DNA of 64,000 nucleotides from Pegea sp. RAD2-039. Its lineage: Eukaryota; Chordata; Thaliacea; Salpida; Salpidae. How positions within the stretch are numbered: position 1 is the stretch's first letter; each line of letters starts with the position of its first letter. Below, in pieces: positions 23,001-43,873 of the stretch. The stretch lies in NCBI GenBank assembly GCA_034620365.1, contig JAQGEQ010000272.1:124001-188000 (forward strand), read 5' to 3'. A program made the position numbers and the translations under genes. The notes below the pieces were generated by a model. The model worked only from the letters and a program-made list of their open reading frames with translations. It was not told where the DNA came from and did no database searches.

Positions 23001-25574
23001 ATAATAACTTTCCTTTTTATAAATAGAAATATTGAAGTTGATAAATCCACGCCTGACTCACAAAATTCTATTTTTGGATTGGATAAATCAAACATCAATT
23101 CAAAGAAAAGAAATTGTTCACAGATGTTGAAAAATCGCCCCAAATTCAACGAAATCAGAGAACATCTAACCAGTATTAGTGGCAAGAGGTAGTCAAATAT
23201 TAATTTTATTTTCAACAAACAGTTTTCTAAAATTTTCCACTGAAAAAATCAAAAGAAACCCCAAAACAAATAGGTTATAAACGAAAGATTTGAACAAACT
23301 ACAAATGGTTTTATGTCATCATCTCTTTTTAAGGAATCTCTAATTTGATTTTGTTTAAATAAACACACAAGTGATCACTACATCCCTAATGAATTGCTCT
23401 ATTTAACAAGAAGGGTTGTTACCTAGTAATTAAAGAGATATCAAACAATGTATCCCATTTTAGCTTCTAACTTGTTTGATTCTTTTTAACTTTAATTTAA
23501 GACCTCATGACTTGTAGCTGGCTACTTATAGTAATTAACCTTTTTGCTCTTCATCATCAACTTCATCTATATACCTTAGTCGGAACACTTTATCGATTTT
23601 CTAAATATATAACTTTAATTTTTTCTGCTATATTTTATTTTTTGCGTTTAACTTGTGTTTGCTGTAATTGATCAAAAATCTTTTTGTTTAATTAGTTTAT
23701 TCAAAGGTTAACTGATTTAATTTTTAATTGAACGTTGTTTAACAACAGCAGCAACCAGTACATAATCGAACATTTTGTTATTGTTAATTTTGTTGTTTGT
23801 TCTTTCACATTAAATCTTAACAAGATACACACAAGTAAATATTTTGTTCAACTTTATTTAGGACATTCACCTGATATTATTTGCTTATTGTAGATTATAT
23901 TAAAATAAAACCGACTGATCTTGTTACAAGTTATGTAACAAGCAGAATAACAGTGTTAAATATGTTTGTTTGTTAATATTAACATCATTTCATGTTTGTT
24001 TATTTGTAACTTATGTAAAGTTGATATTTTTGCTTAGTGCTAATTGGATTTATTTTTATCATGTCTGCTTTTTCAGCTCTGATCTTTCCGTTTGCGATGT
24101 CATGTCAGACTTTGAATGTTGTAGGAAGTTATACGAAGAATCATCTGCTTCTAACAGTGTCATGTGAGATTCTAACTTCATATATCAAAATAAAAACATC
24201 ATTTTTTTTCAGTATCAAATCTCAAAGTTTTTTATCAGCTTTAAATGAGACTAACGGTGAAAAAGGTTTTGATGAAATTAACTTAAATGATTTGACTTCT
24301 GATAAACAGGTACTTTTTTTCATCATTTTCTATCATCTACATCTTTTATATACAGATTACAACCCCAACGCAACCACAAGTAGCTGTTTGTCGAAAAAAA
24401 ATCAAGCTCAAAGTAATTCGGGTAGATCTTCAAAACCTGCTGTTGCTAAAATGAATAATTTCTTCCAGAATCCAGGAACACCGAAAGATATATTCGCAAA
24501 TACTGAAAACAACTCACCAGTTAGTTTGTAGATCGATCATCAATTAGTCAACATTTTATATAGAATCTAACAAATGTTTTATTTACAATTTAATGTTATC
24601 ATCTGTTTCATTAATAACTAAAATAATTATAGAATAATTCTTATTGTTTTTAGTTAATTTTAAATCAGCTTATAGCGCTTGTGTTTTTAAATTAGACGTT
24701 TTTACTTTGTTTGCTATTTCACAAATTTTATGTATATTCTGATAATAATTAATCAAAGTATGTAGGCGTAATTACTAAGAAATCGGGTTGAAAATTTTGA
24801 TATTATTTGTTAACAGTTACCAGTCAATGCTGATGAAAAAAACAGTAATTTTGATGAAATGAAACTTTACAACGGGTCGGCTAAAGACTTTCTACAAGCT
24901 TTGAAAGATAATTTCACAAAACATCAATTTGATTGTATAAAAAAATCAACTTCTATTTTAAAAAAAGTCAGTTTCTACCAAAATTATTTCTTCATTTCTT
25001 ATCAACTAACTAACTGGTTAAAATTGTATTTAAGATTATAGTCTGATAAAAATAGGGCTTTAGGGTCTGTATTATATAGAGTTATGACAAGTAGACTGTT
25101 TTCTATTAACTAATCTAGTGATAAAAAGACAGAAAGAAAAACAAACAAGACTTGTATAAGTTTTTTTAACTATAGTCAATTAACATTTAAAGTTTAATTT
25201 AGTTGTTGCTGTTTTTAAAAAACTTGATAATAGAGTTGTACATTTTGTTTACACATCAGTCATTGGTTGGCTATTAACTTGGTTTAATTAACAATTTTCA
25301 AGTTGCCTTGTAACAAACGACTTTTCAACTGTTTCTTTAACTATTTGATAATTGACTCTTTTAAAATCTTACATTTTATTTTTAGACTGATGATGTAGCA
25401 CAGTTTGTAAGATCAATATCCGAATCTTTAAAAGACGACCAAAATAAAATCCCAGTTTTAAGGATGTATCTAAGATTCATGAAATCATCTCAAAAGTCTT
25501 ACTATCGTTCACTTTGTAACCTGGAGTTAGGATTTGATGTCTGGGAACATCATAAACGCATTTACAAGGAATAG
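17070..25574 (+). CDS. RTEL1: RTEL1, Fe-S DEAH-box DNA helicase (telomere length regulator)
   Basis: RTEL1 is an XPD-family 5'-3' helicase that unwinds T-loops, D-loops and G-quadruplexes. Exons: 17070-17285, 17395-17534, 17745-17887, 18502-18734, 18788-18938, 18987-19107, 19164-19261, 19315-19524, 19573-19705, 19756-19996, 20045-20194, 21171-21314, 21361-21504, 22256-22368, 23027-23188, 24077-24163, 24213-24309, 24356-24421, 24469-24519, 24817-24966, 25386-25574; 3039 nt, 1012 aa. Walker A SPTGTGKT at 42-49; four Fe-S cluster cysteines (in LCLHP, HMCRT, ICHFYNN, NACPYY); DEAH box near 239; [10 protein letters not shown] motif [17 protein letters not shown]; and motif [12 protein letters not shown] near 677. 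After LPHWIKN the middle is disordered, and CRKKIKLKV recalls the vertebrate linker. Residues 901-1012 form one harmonin-N-like domain ([31 protein letters not shown]). Vertebrate RTEL1 has two such domains, a PIP box and, in one isoform, a RING. Only one domain is seen here and no convincing PIP box. Exons 15-19 are supported mainly by phase. Confidence 0.95.
20215..21150 (+). repeat. 14-bp minisatellite in an RTEL1 intron (about 67 units)
   Basis: Almost the whole intron between RTEL1 exons 11 and 12 is an imperfect tandem array of a 14-base unit close to GATCTTCATCTCCT. Recurrent variants end in TTAT, TTTTG, TCTTG or TTCCTG. The plus strand is strongly pyrimidine-rich. The array has higher-order structure: a block beginning GATCTTCATTTCC and containing a rare TCTCGATCTCC variant occurs at 20532 and again at 20974, with the same preceding units, implying a segmental duplication of roughly 440 bp inside the array. 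The array stops just before the exon 12 acceptor at 21169-21170. Confidence 0.97.
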
Positions 25575-33629
<8,055 letters not shown>

Positions 33630-36600
33630 TAGTAATCTTTGTAGCACCCTTGAATTTGTTCGAATTTATTAATCTTTCTTGAAATTTTCCAGATATCTTT
33701 TAATTCATAAGGCCCCTCACTAAATACTACCACCCCACGTGATAATACGATAAAAACCACTGTGAACGAAAGCTCTGGACTTTCAATAGTATCTGTAACC
33801 TAACTATTTTCATTTACGACTTATGTCTTAAAAAATGACTTTTTTGTTCGTAATTATTTCTTGATTTACATTTTATTGCTTTTCATTTCTTCTATGATTT
33901 GATTATAAACTTCTTAAGCTCATTATCAGTGTTTCTCCTTGCATATTTTACTTACGTACTTTTTATTAAATTTGTTGTTCTTTTTCAAAGTAATAACTTG
34001 AAATCAATATGGTTTCTTTTATATCAAGTCCCAACTATCACAGTTCAACTGAGTAAGATTTTTCGGACCAGTTTTGCCCTGTTATGTTAGGCTGCCTAGG
34101 TCTAGCTGCCATACTTTGCAATTCAAATTTCAGAACAAACTTGATCATTTTTATTATAATATATCAACTTGTTTTGGAATTCTTAGTAGCAGTTTATGTT
34201 ATAAACCTTTTAAAAATTTTCTGTTACAAATTTTTAAATGTCATTAATGTACATTATTCAAAAAATAAATTTGACTCTAAAGATTTTTTGATTCAGTTAG
34301 TGAAATAGTAGAGAAAATATGTTTTAAAAAGCCAACCAACATTTATAACTCGTAATCATTATTTTAAATTGAATTTATTTATCAATGGTTTTTGATACTA
34401 AATTATTGGATAGATAGATTTTAAATTTTTACAAAATACTTTATTCATTGTTCGGTGCATGAATAAAATTTAATTGTTGAATAAGTCACTATTTCATTAA
34501 ATATTGATACAACTTTAATCAATTTGATAAAATTACTCAAAGTTTTTCGTCGTTATTTTTGTGGAATGAATTTTTTAAACTACATTTATAACTTATTTGT
34601 CTATTTTAAACATCTGGATATAAATAATGAATAAGTTAAAATGAGAAAGAATTTTTTAAAAGTAATTGCCATGTAATAAGTGACAATTTTATATTAATTC
34701 TTGTCAAATAAAATAGTTTTATTGAACTTTCCTATTTACCTTATTTTATGCTATAATAAAAAGACTCAGAAAACATTTTATAACATTATTAAACTACAAT
34801 CCTTTTTTACAAGTAAAAATTAAACAAGCAAATTTTACAACACCAAAAAAGTCATTTAGTGTATAAGTTAAACTACACTAATAGAATTTGTTTAGAGGCA
34901 TAAATATCTGCTTGATTAAAAATGACTAATTAGAAATTATTCAAAAAGTTTGTTCAACATTATCTGAAATTAATGACATTTAAAATCAATAAAACTTGTA
35001 ATGTACATACTAAAAAGAATAAAAGCAAACAGCTTTTTAACTCTAAGCAGTAAGTAAATACATTTGTTTGATTTCTTTAAATAGTTAGATATGGGTTATT
35101 CTAAGATATCCTTTTAAATTTGAAAATTTAGAGGAAAATTATGAGTTTCAGTTTTTTAAATAAGCTTGCGTCTTAAGCATCAAAAATATTTATTTTATAA
35201 ATAAATAGCAGCTTATGCAGCACAACTTAAAACAATTTAAAAAGAAACATTTTGTGATGTATTGCTAAGCTAAATGTTGAGTCACAGACACGTAAGTATA
35301 AGTTTTTTACTTGATGTTTACTTACCTAATGATAAAACATTACAGTAATAACTTAAAAATTATGAATATAATTTTAGAAATTCTAAACAGACATCAGCGA
35401 ATATTCTAATAGTGTTTGTGTACTAAGTTCTTCAAATTATAAAGTAAAGTAATTTCTTTTGTCAATGAAGAAAAGAAGTTAATTTCTCCATATTTTAATT
35501 TTTAATGTAACAGAATTACGTAGTAAATAGTAAGTTTAACTTTCATCTTTTCTATAAAGACATATCATGTTATAAGACAAACCATAAATGAGTTTTAGAA
35601 CAAGAGACAGATGTAAATAAAACTTACCCTTTTTAAATAGTTTAAGTAAATGATTTTAACTTTTATAACTACTTTGATGTAATTATTAGCGGTTACTATT
35701 GAATATATTTAAAATTTAATAACTGATATTCTTTAAAAAAAATTTTAAATCAATATTCTGCTGACTTTATTAAAAAATTCTTAAAAATTGTATAATTCTT
35801 TATTATAGTAAAATTTTAAGAGCTCTTAATGAAACTGTTCGAGTTAAATGTATATCTAAGAAGTTATTTTAAAAAAGTACAATTATTTTAAGCTTGTTAT
35901 AAAAGGTAATAAGATAATAATTTTATTATAAAACTTTATTTTATTTATTACCTTTTATATAAAAGGTATTCTCAATAATTATGTGTTGATCTAAAAAACT
36001 AGTTTTGTGATGTTAGCGTCGTTTATTCACATTTATTGTGAAACCCAAAAAAATTACCAGAAATTACTTGAATGAAGGTTCAACTTTTAAATCTTTTCGC
36101 TCAACAAAACGAGGTCACGAAAAACTTGTTCCATAAAAAAATATTTTTGATTATTTTCGATCGTACGCTTAGCTGTCGTAAGTGTTAAGAGACGCATGAC
36201 TGCGCACAGCGAGTCACCTGTCTTGGTAGAGGCAAGTTCTCACTTTTAAAAAGCACTTTTATCAAAACTGAATTTAATGTTTTGGAAACTGTAGCTCATA
36301 ATCTGCAAGAAACTGACCAGAGACCAGCATCACTATTAGTTCACTAATATGATGTGTTTTTGATGAAAATTTACTTTGATAAACATTTTTTGTATTTTAC
36401 AGATTTTTAAACTTTTAAAAAATTGATTTTTTTGAAAAATAGTTTTGACGACAAAAGTTTCAAACCTAATAACTTTTTTTAAAGCAATTGATAAAAACTC
36501 ATTTCACACATAGCTTCAAAAGCACAGTGGTTGTGTAAAAAAGAGTGAGGTAGACCTTTTTGATATGTCGGTGTTTTAATGGCTATAATGAAACAAATAA

Positions 36601-39600
36601 ATTGTAGTATCTAATTACAATTTCCTATCTTTAACATTTGGTTGTTGTATACATCCAGCTGTTAATGAATTTCATTTAAACCAATTTTAAATAACCGATG
36701 TTTGTTTTAACACAGTCTGAAATGGAAATGATTAACCATTAATAAAAAAAAAACTTTTGTAAGAAGTATTTTGTTATTACTTTTAAAAGTTTAAATATTT
36801 TTTCCAGGAAACTCCAGAATGAATCCTTTAAATTAAAATAAACATATAATAAAATTTCTTTATGTTTAATTTCAATTACATTGTTGTTTTATAGGTCTAA
36901 ACTATATAACAATTATATGCTAGATACTTTTGACAACCAATTTTTAGAATTTAGATTTGTAATGGTTATTTCTATTTATTCACGGCATTAAATTTATGCT
37001 TAAGTTTTTAAAGAATCATTTGTATCAGAAAACAATTTACTTAGTAAGCTATTTTTCAAACTTTGTGACTTTAAACTGAGTTATGTACTCTTGATATACA
37101 TTTATCTGATTTTATTGGAAAAACTTCTTAGACTGATAAAATATGAGAAAGTGAAATAATTAAAGAGATTACAAGAGAAAAAAAAAATCTTTGATTCTTG
37201 ATTCACTTTTACACAAACTTTTTTTCGAAACCTATCAAAATGTAATCTACTTTATAGAAAGTAAACAAATTATTACAGATAATTCTTTTAGTTCCTTTAG
37301 AATCGATAACTTAAGTTTTCCTACAGAATAAAAGATTAAAAGCAAGACTTTTATATCCTTTTAGTAGTCGATTGAATATGACCCTCAGGTAAGCTTTTAA
37401 GTAAATGAAAGTTTTAAAGTGAAGTTGAAGTCAAATAACAATTAAAGTTAAATGAAAAACAAGCAATCTTAGACCTTAGTTTATTCAGGCTTATAAATCT
37501 TCAGATAGCACAGATTTATGTAATTTATTTGAAGTGTACGAGATATAAATATAGCTTGTTACTGATGACCAATTACAGTAGCTTTGTTTAATGCTTGTCT
37601 TAACAGTGGTATTATATAATTATGGTCTATTACCATACGGCTTAATAATCTAATTCATATTAAAACTCTATGCTAGTTAAATGTCAGCTTAATAAATTTG
37701 CTGTATTTTGCAGAGCTTTTTTTATTTCTTACTTTTTCCAGATAGTGAAAATAAATGTTTGATAAAGTCATTTGTTTATTTGAACAAATAAACGATAACC
37801 TATTTAATTAGAACTTGTTATAGTTTTCAAGCTTACATCATCTGGTTATTTCTACTAATTAACAGTTCATCCTATTTTACAGCTCGTAACAATTGATCAA
37901 GCTAATCTCTAAGTTGAAATTCAAGTTTGAACCTCCGAGCAAGCAACAACTGTTTCGCAAAGATATTTTCAAGTTTGTGCATAAGAAGCTAAAACAGCTG
38001 ATCCTTCATTTAATCCCTTGTGATATAAATAAAATAGGTCAAAAAATAATACTACAAACATATACTTGCGTTTCCAACGACAATTTATTTATTTAATAGC
38101 AATATTGCTACTATTTGTAAAAATTGCACCAATCAAAGCTAAATATGTAAATTACATTTTAAACCATTTTAAATTTATATTATTAGTAACTTTCAAATTG
38201 TTTTAAGGGTTATTGATTTTACTTTACTCTATGTTTTTTGTTGATTTTTAAAATCTTGGAAAGTTTGATATTAACCTACAAGATAATTATTAAAAAGAGA
38301 TTGCAATCACGTTTTGATTAAATTTTATTTTCATAGTTTTGTTTACTAATTAACCGTAACAAGTTTGTCATCCAATGAAAATAGATAAAAGCTGTTTTGT
38401 TTTTAACAACTACTACAACATGAGTCGAAAAATTTAGATACTAAAGATTTTGATTCTTTTATAATGTGTTGAAATTAAAGATCAAGTTTATTGGAGATAG
38501 ACCAAAGAAGCATAAGCACTAAATGACTACTTTACTTTGAAGCTACTTAACCTTATGTTCATCTTTATTTATTGGATTACTGCCATGAATTAATGGAAAC
38601 AGAAACTTTATCATCTCTAAATAAAGCTGACATAGGTGTTCAAGTTCTTATAAGGATGTTTGATGTTGTATAGATAATTTACACAATGCATGGGATATTT
38701 ATTCAAATTTTCATTGATAAATAAAACTACAAGTAAGGTTACAAACTTTTAGGTTAAGTTAATCAAAACTAAGTTTGCTTATTAGACTAATCGCTTGCAA
38801 AATATATCAACTTTAGCAGTAAATGTACACACAAAATCCCTTGGGTAATTTGTTAATCAATTAAACGGAAAACTAATTTACTTTTTTCTTTAACTACTTA
38901 TTTACTTATGATATATATTCACAATGAAGAGATCTATTGACTATAATTATGTTTGACAATATGTAAACATTGAATGAAAGATTAGACTTAATGAAAAAAT
39001 TAATTAACAATTATTTTTCAAACTGATCAATTTAAAAGTAAAGTTAAGACTTAACAGATTTGTTAAGACTCTTATAAAGTTTTAATATCAACAATTGAAA
39101 TAAATTATTTGAGTTGTCTTGTAGATTTAAAAACTGAATAAGTTAAAATAAAAAAAATGATTTAACTGCAAAAGTTTTAAACCATAAATGTACTTAGTAG
39201 TTGTTATTTAATATTGGTTGCTCTACTTTGGGTCTACCAGTAAACTTTTTCTTTATTATAAATTTTCTTTTTGGTTTTAAACAAAATCGATAAACATTGC
39301 TTTAAATCTTCTATTTTGCTTATTTAAACTTTTTTTTTCAAAATTGCACACGACAGCTACTAGATAACTAAAAAGGAAGTAGAGTTATGTCTTCCAAACT
39401 GATACCAAATATTATTTAATACCAAGCTTTTCTTTTGTTTACTTTAAAGATGCCTTAAGCGAATTAAAACTAAATCCTCAAACATAACAACTTTATAGCA
39501 GTTTGAGGTATTTTAAACGTGTCTGTTTTGAAGATATCTTATTATTAACTTAAAATATTAAAACAACCCAAAAAATTAACAAGAAAAAATATGTTTCTTG

Positions 39601-42600
39601 TAAGAACTAAATAAAAATCGATTTTAATGTTAATCTTAGCGTTTTCTATTTCTGCTTTTATTTTATAAGACTAAATCCCAGTTTAAAACTAGCTTAAAAA
39701 GTTTATTTACAATTTCAATAAAAGTTTTTTTAATTTTAAATAGTTTGACTGCTAGAATTTAAAACTAAAAATTTGATGCTGAAGCAATTTTGAAAGATTT
39801 TTAATGATTTAATAAAAGTAAAGCAAGCATTATTTTTAAACAAAAAATATTTCAAACAATTAATAAATTATCTTACCGCTGAGGTTTTTTGGAAGCTAAC
39901 TAAAACTATTTGTTGGCAAAATAATTTCTGTTTAATTTCATGCTTAAAATACAAAACCTAAAATTCGCTGAAATCAGACAAAAAGATTTATTGTTAATTT
40001 TAGCAATGGAAAAGTTTGATGAAATAAAAACTAAGAATAAAAATCGATAACATTGAAGCTAGTAGCGTGATACTACAGCAAGTTGTTTTCTACAAAACTC
40101 AATTTATTTCTGATAATTTCATTTTTTCGTTCAAACTTTTGAAAATTATTAATGTAAAAATTCAGTTTGTTTGTAATTTATTACAGAAGTTTATAGAAAC
40201 ATTTTGAACTCATTGATTTATTTTAAATTGACTTTAAATCAAGCATTTTTATTGAATCAAAAGTTTAATATTTAATTTTCTAATTTTTCGTTTTTTATTA
40301 AAACTAAATGTCAATTTCATTTTTCAAACTTTAGTATTTAAAAAATCTCCAATCATTCCTAAGTTTACTACATGCTTGTTTTTTCTGTTTTTTAGAAGTT
40401 ACATGACTGCTTGATATAAATAAACAATAGTTTCTATCTATTTATAATATATATTTTATTAATAGTTTTTATTTATTAATAATATTTTATTAATTTTATT
40501 AATAATATATTTTTTAAAAAACTCCTTATATAGAATACTATTTAGGTTTACATAAGTATTTTAAACTAAATTCAGAAATATATTTATTTGTTGAGATTTT
40601 TCTATCTAAATCTTTTTCTTCTTACTGAAAAATGTTGTTTGCTGATTTTTGTTATTTCAAATTTTCTGAAAAATTTTTTAATGAGTTCCTCAAAAGTAAA
40701 AAAAAATTATAATTTTTGGTAAAATTTTTCCATGTTTTCAAGCTTTAAAAGACACTTGCTTGATTTGAGGAAAAATACTGAAATATTCAACAAGCCAATA
40801 CAATAAATGTATTTATTTAGATATAAGCTAATAAAAGGTAACTTATCTATTGTAAAAAAGTTAAGCTCATTCCAAATAAACTAATTATTGGAAGCCCAAT
40901 TTGCTCAGTATTTGAATCAAAACACAAAGTATTTTTCAAGCAGTAAATGCAAGCTCCTAATATTTTTACATTTTATAAAAACCTGTTCTGAAAAAACTGG
41001 CTTTGACTATTAGGTTAGTATTATTAAAAAGATAGGATAGAGCTTTTTGGCAAGCTAAAGTTAGCTGTAGATAAGATTTAAAGTGTTCTTAAGTCACATA
41101 CACATTGTCATACGCTTTGCTGCATATTTTTATAAAAAGATGTTTCTCGCACCCTGAATATTTTTCCTGACTAGAACTTTTGACCTTGGGGTTCTGCAGG
41201 TCAAAATCAATCGACCTAATTGGCTTTTTATAAAATATTTTTTCTCTATAAGTAATAGAATCAGCGTTTTTGGTATTAAAAATCAATAGTAGCACATTAA
41301 AAGAAGTGATCAATTGAATAAGATACAAATATTTGATGAAATATAATACTTGTTGAAACTAAATGATGAATTTAGAAAATACTGCTACTCGTCTGATAAG
41401 CTACCTCTAGGTAGCGCAAAAGAGGTATAACCTACGTAAAATGTTTGGTAAATATAAACTTAAAGATATTTTTATGATACAAACATAGTTAATGTAAATA
41501 TAGTTTAAATTTTTTAAAGTTTAGGCTTTATATCTTTGAAAAATTGACTCAAAAATGGTAATTACAAATAAATTAAATGCTACATTTCAAATCCAAATCT
41601 TTGTTCTTTTATTCGGGAATAAGAGTTCACAGCAGGTTACATTTATTTTGAAAAATTCATCCCCACATAATACTGATTACTTTATTTTCAAATACTTTCT
41701 TGTAAAAGTACGAAATGATTGAAAGAACGATAATTTTGTTCAAATAGCCGAATAATAAACCAAAAAATATAGTATTAATTTGTACGGATTAAAAGCTACA
41801 AAAGCTTCTTTTTATTTTTAATGAGTAAGCATAAAATATATTCTTCTATTTTCATGGATGCCTTGGTGTATATAGTTTCACATACCTTATCAATCATTGA
41901 TGTTAGTTAGTTCATTTTTTTAAAATAGATGATAAATTTTATGGATATTTTTGGTCATTCTGAAAAACAGCTGTTTTAGAAATTGTTGAATAAAATGGTT
42001 TGAAATTAGGTAAGCATAAGAACGAAGTAAATTATCAATCCAATATTTTTTAAACAAAAATACCGTTACTTGAATCATATAAGAATCATAAAGTACTTCT
42101 TAGGTTCATAAAGACAAACTTAAATAGTCTTTTAAAGATTCTTATAATAAAAATAATATTTAATTATTTATCTAGTTAAAAAATTCTAGTTCGCATAAAA
42201 TTAACAATCTAAGATGTTAAGAACGTTAATGGACTTATAAATTTTTGCAAAATAATTTAGATACCTTATTTCCAACTCTTATGCATTACTTTAAAATGTT
42301 ATATAAGACTGAATCCGAATCTTGTATTTTATTTCGATTACACAACGACCTGGGGCCTAGTGTCGTTTTCAGTAACATCTATAACTCCATTAAATAGATT
42401 AATAAGTATTAAGCTTGTAAAGTCATTTATTTATAGAAATTTAAAAGTAAAAAAAGTAAACTTAGTTCTTAATTAATTGTAAAGCTTTTAGTTACCAACA
42501 ATTGGCTCAACCTATCAACTTAATTTGTTTTTATTAAATGAACTCCTAAATGTATTTCTATTCCTTTTAAGCAAGGATATTTCATTATTTCACCTTTAAA

Positions 42601-43873
42601 AACCGTTTTGATTTTGTCTTAAAAACATTAAAACTTTTATCAGTAAATAATGAGTTTAAAGAATTGTTATCTTACGTTTAAATTAAAAAAAGTTGTTCAC
42701 AAATTAATTTAAATTATTCATTTATTCAGCTTTCAAGTTCATTAGGTACTAATTCACTTGCTGGAAAAACAATTATTTTTTTTTTTCAAAAAAAAAATGT
42801 ATAAAAATAGCATTTTATGTTCTTGTTTTATTGTACTTTTTTTGCATTATTAAAGATCAAAACTTTTTCTTGCTTTGTTTTGAATATGTTGAACTTTTAA
42901 AATAGTTTAAAAAATTAATTTCATTCATAATATTGGATAAAAAATTGGATAAAAAATTGAGATTGAGGCTGAACTGATGAAGAAATTTGTTTTTCATTTC
43001 ATGAGTCATTTTTTGCACAGTTCATTACATTTGAAAACTACAAAAACATTTTGCTACATCATAATAGTTTGTAGTGTTTAATTATTTAAAATGCCAAAAA
43101 TACTTCATAATAAATGTTATTTTCCATCTTTCATCAGATTAACTTCTTAAAATTATTGTTGAAATCAATGTTTAAGAAAAATTATTAAAGGCTGATTTGG
43201 AATTTTTAACTCGTTTGAGCTTCTACTGAAACCACCTTCAAGTATTAATACATAATCTTACGATTTAAAATAAAGATATACTCAAAAACTTCTATTACAC
43301 TAAAACTCAAATTTCATATTTAGAAAATCTGTTTATAGCAAACAATTTATTTCAATAAGTTAATTTTTTTCATAATAAAATCTGACATTATCCTTAAACA
43401 AATCATTTTTGATTTACACTACATTTAAAAATTCGAGTTTTTGTCAAGTTTTTCAAAAACAAGCATAATCTTGAAAAGTAATAATTAATTGAAACTTTTA
43501 TCTACTTATTAATTTTAATAACTTTTACAAAATCTGATTATACTTTATAATTTTTTTAATTAGTTAATTTGACCATTTACAGCTTAAGAACTAATAAAAT
43601 TTATATATCTGGAATAATCGAAAGCTAGTAATCGTTCAGCGAAACCTATTTTAATAATGGTCCGATAGTAAAATTAGTCTATACTTACAAATAATTTCTA
43701 CTGCTGTTTATGTTTTAAGCTTTTTTTAAACAAACCAACTTAATAGTAAGACTTTTATTCAAAATTATTTTAAAAATCTATGAATAAATTAATAAATGAT
43801 TTTAAGTCATTTAAAAAATAATTCACTTCCAAAGTTTAGAAATTTTTAAAACACTTAAACTGTTGAAAATATT
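33630..43873. other. Ten-kilobase AT-rich gene-free stretch
   Basis: Between ERR and the transporter cluster no coding exons are recognised. Several 60-80-codon open frames exist, but they lack protein-like composition or a start. The one on the minus strand at 41089-41328 has a hydrophobic N-terminus, but it begins with TTG. A less AT-rich island at about 36005-36240 with CG dinucleotides and a TGACT/AGTCA inverted pair stands out. AT simple repeats occur at 40440-40510. The rest looks like unconstrained intergenic DNA, but distal regulatory elements could be present. Confidence 0.55.
36005..36240. promoter_or_regulatory. Isolated GC-richer island in the gene-free region
   Basis: This patch has many CG dinucleotides (GTCGTTT, TCACGAAAA, TTCGATCGTACG, GACGCATGAC, GCGCACAGCGAG) in otherwise AT-rich sequence. 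TGACT and AGTCA flank GCGCACAGCG, which resembles an AP-1/NRF-type arrangement. There is no open frame. It could be a distal enhancer, a promoter of a noncoding RNA or an old insertion. Confidence 0.25.

Noticed and set aside
37893-38096. Plus-strand 67-codon frame after an acceptor-like TTTTACAG
   Set aside because: Lysine/isoleucine-rich AT-driven composition, no homologue recognised, no neighbouring exons.
40440-40510. AT repeat tract as a possible functional element
   Set aside because: Low-complexity AT sequence as expected in this background; no structure beyond simple repeats.
41089-41328. Minus-strand 79-codon frame with a hydrophobic, signal-peptide-like start
   Set aside because: It begins with TTG, has no ATG upstream, no recognisable family and sits in an AT-rich gene-free region where such hydrophobic starts arise by chance.
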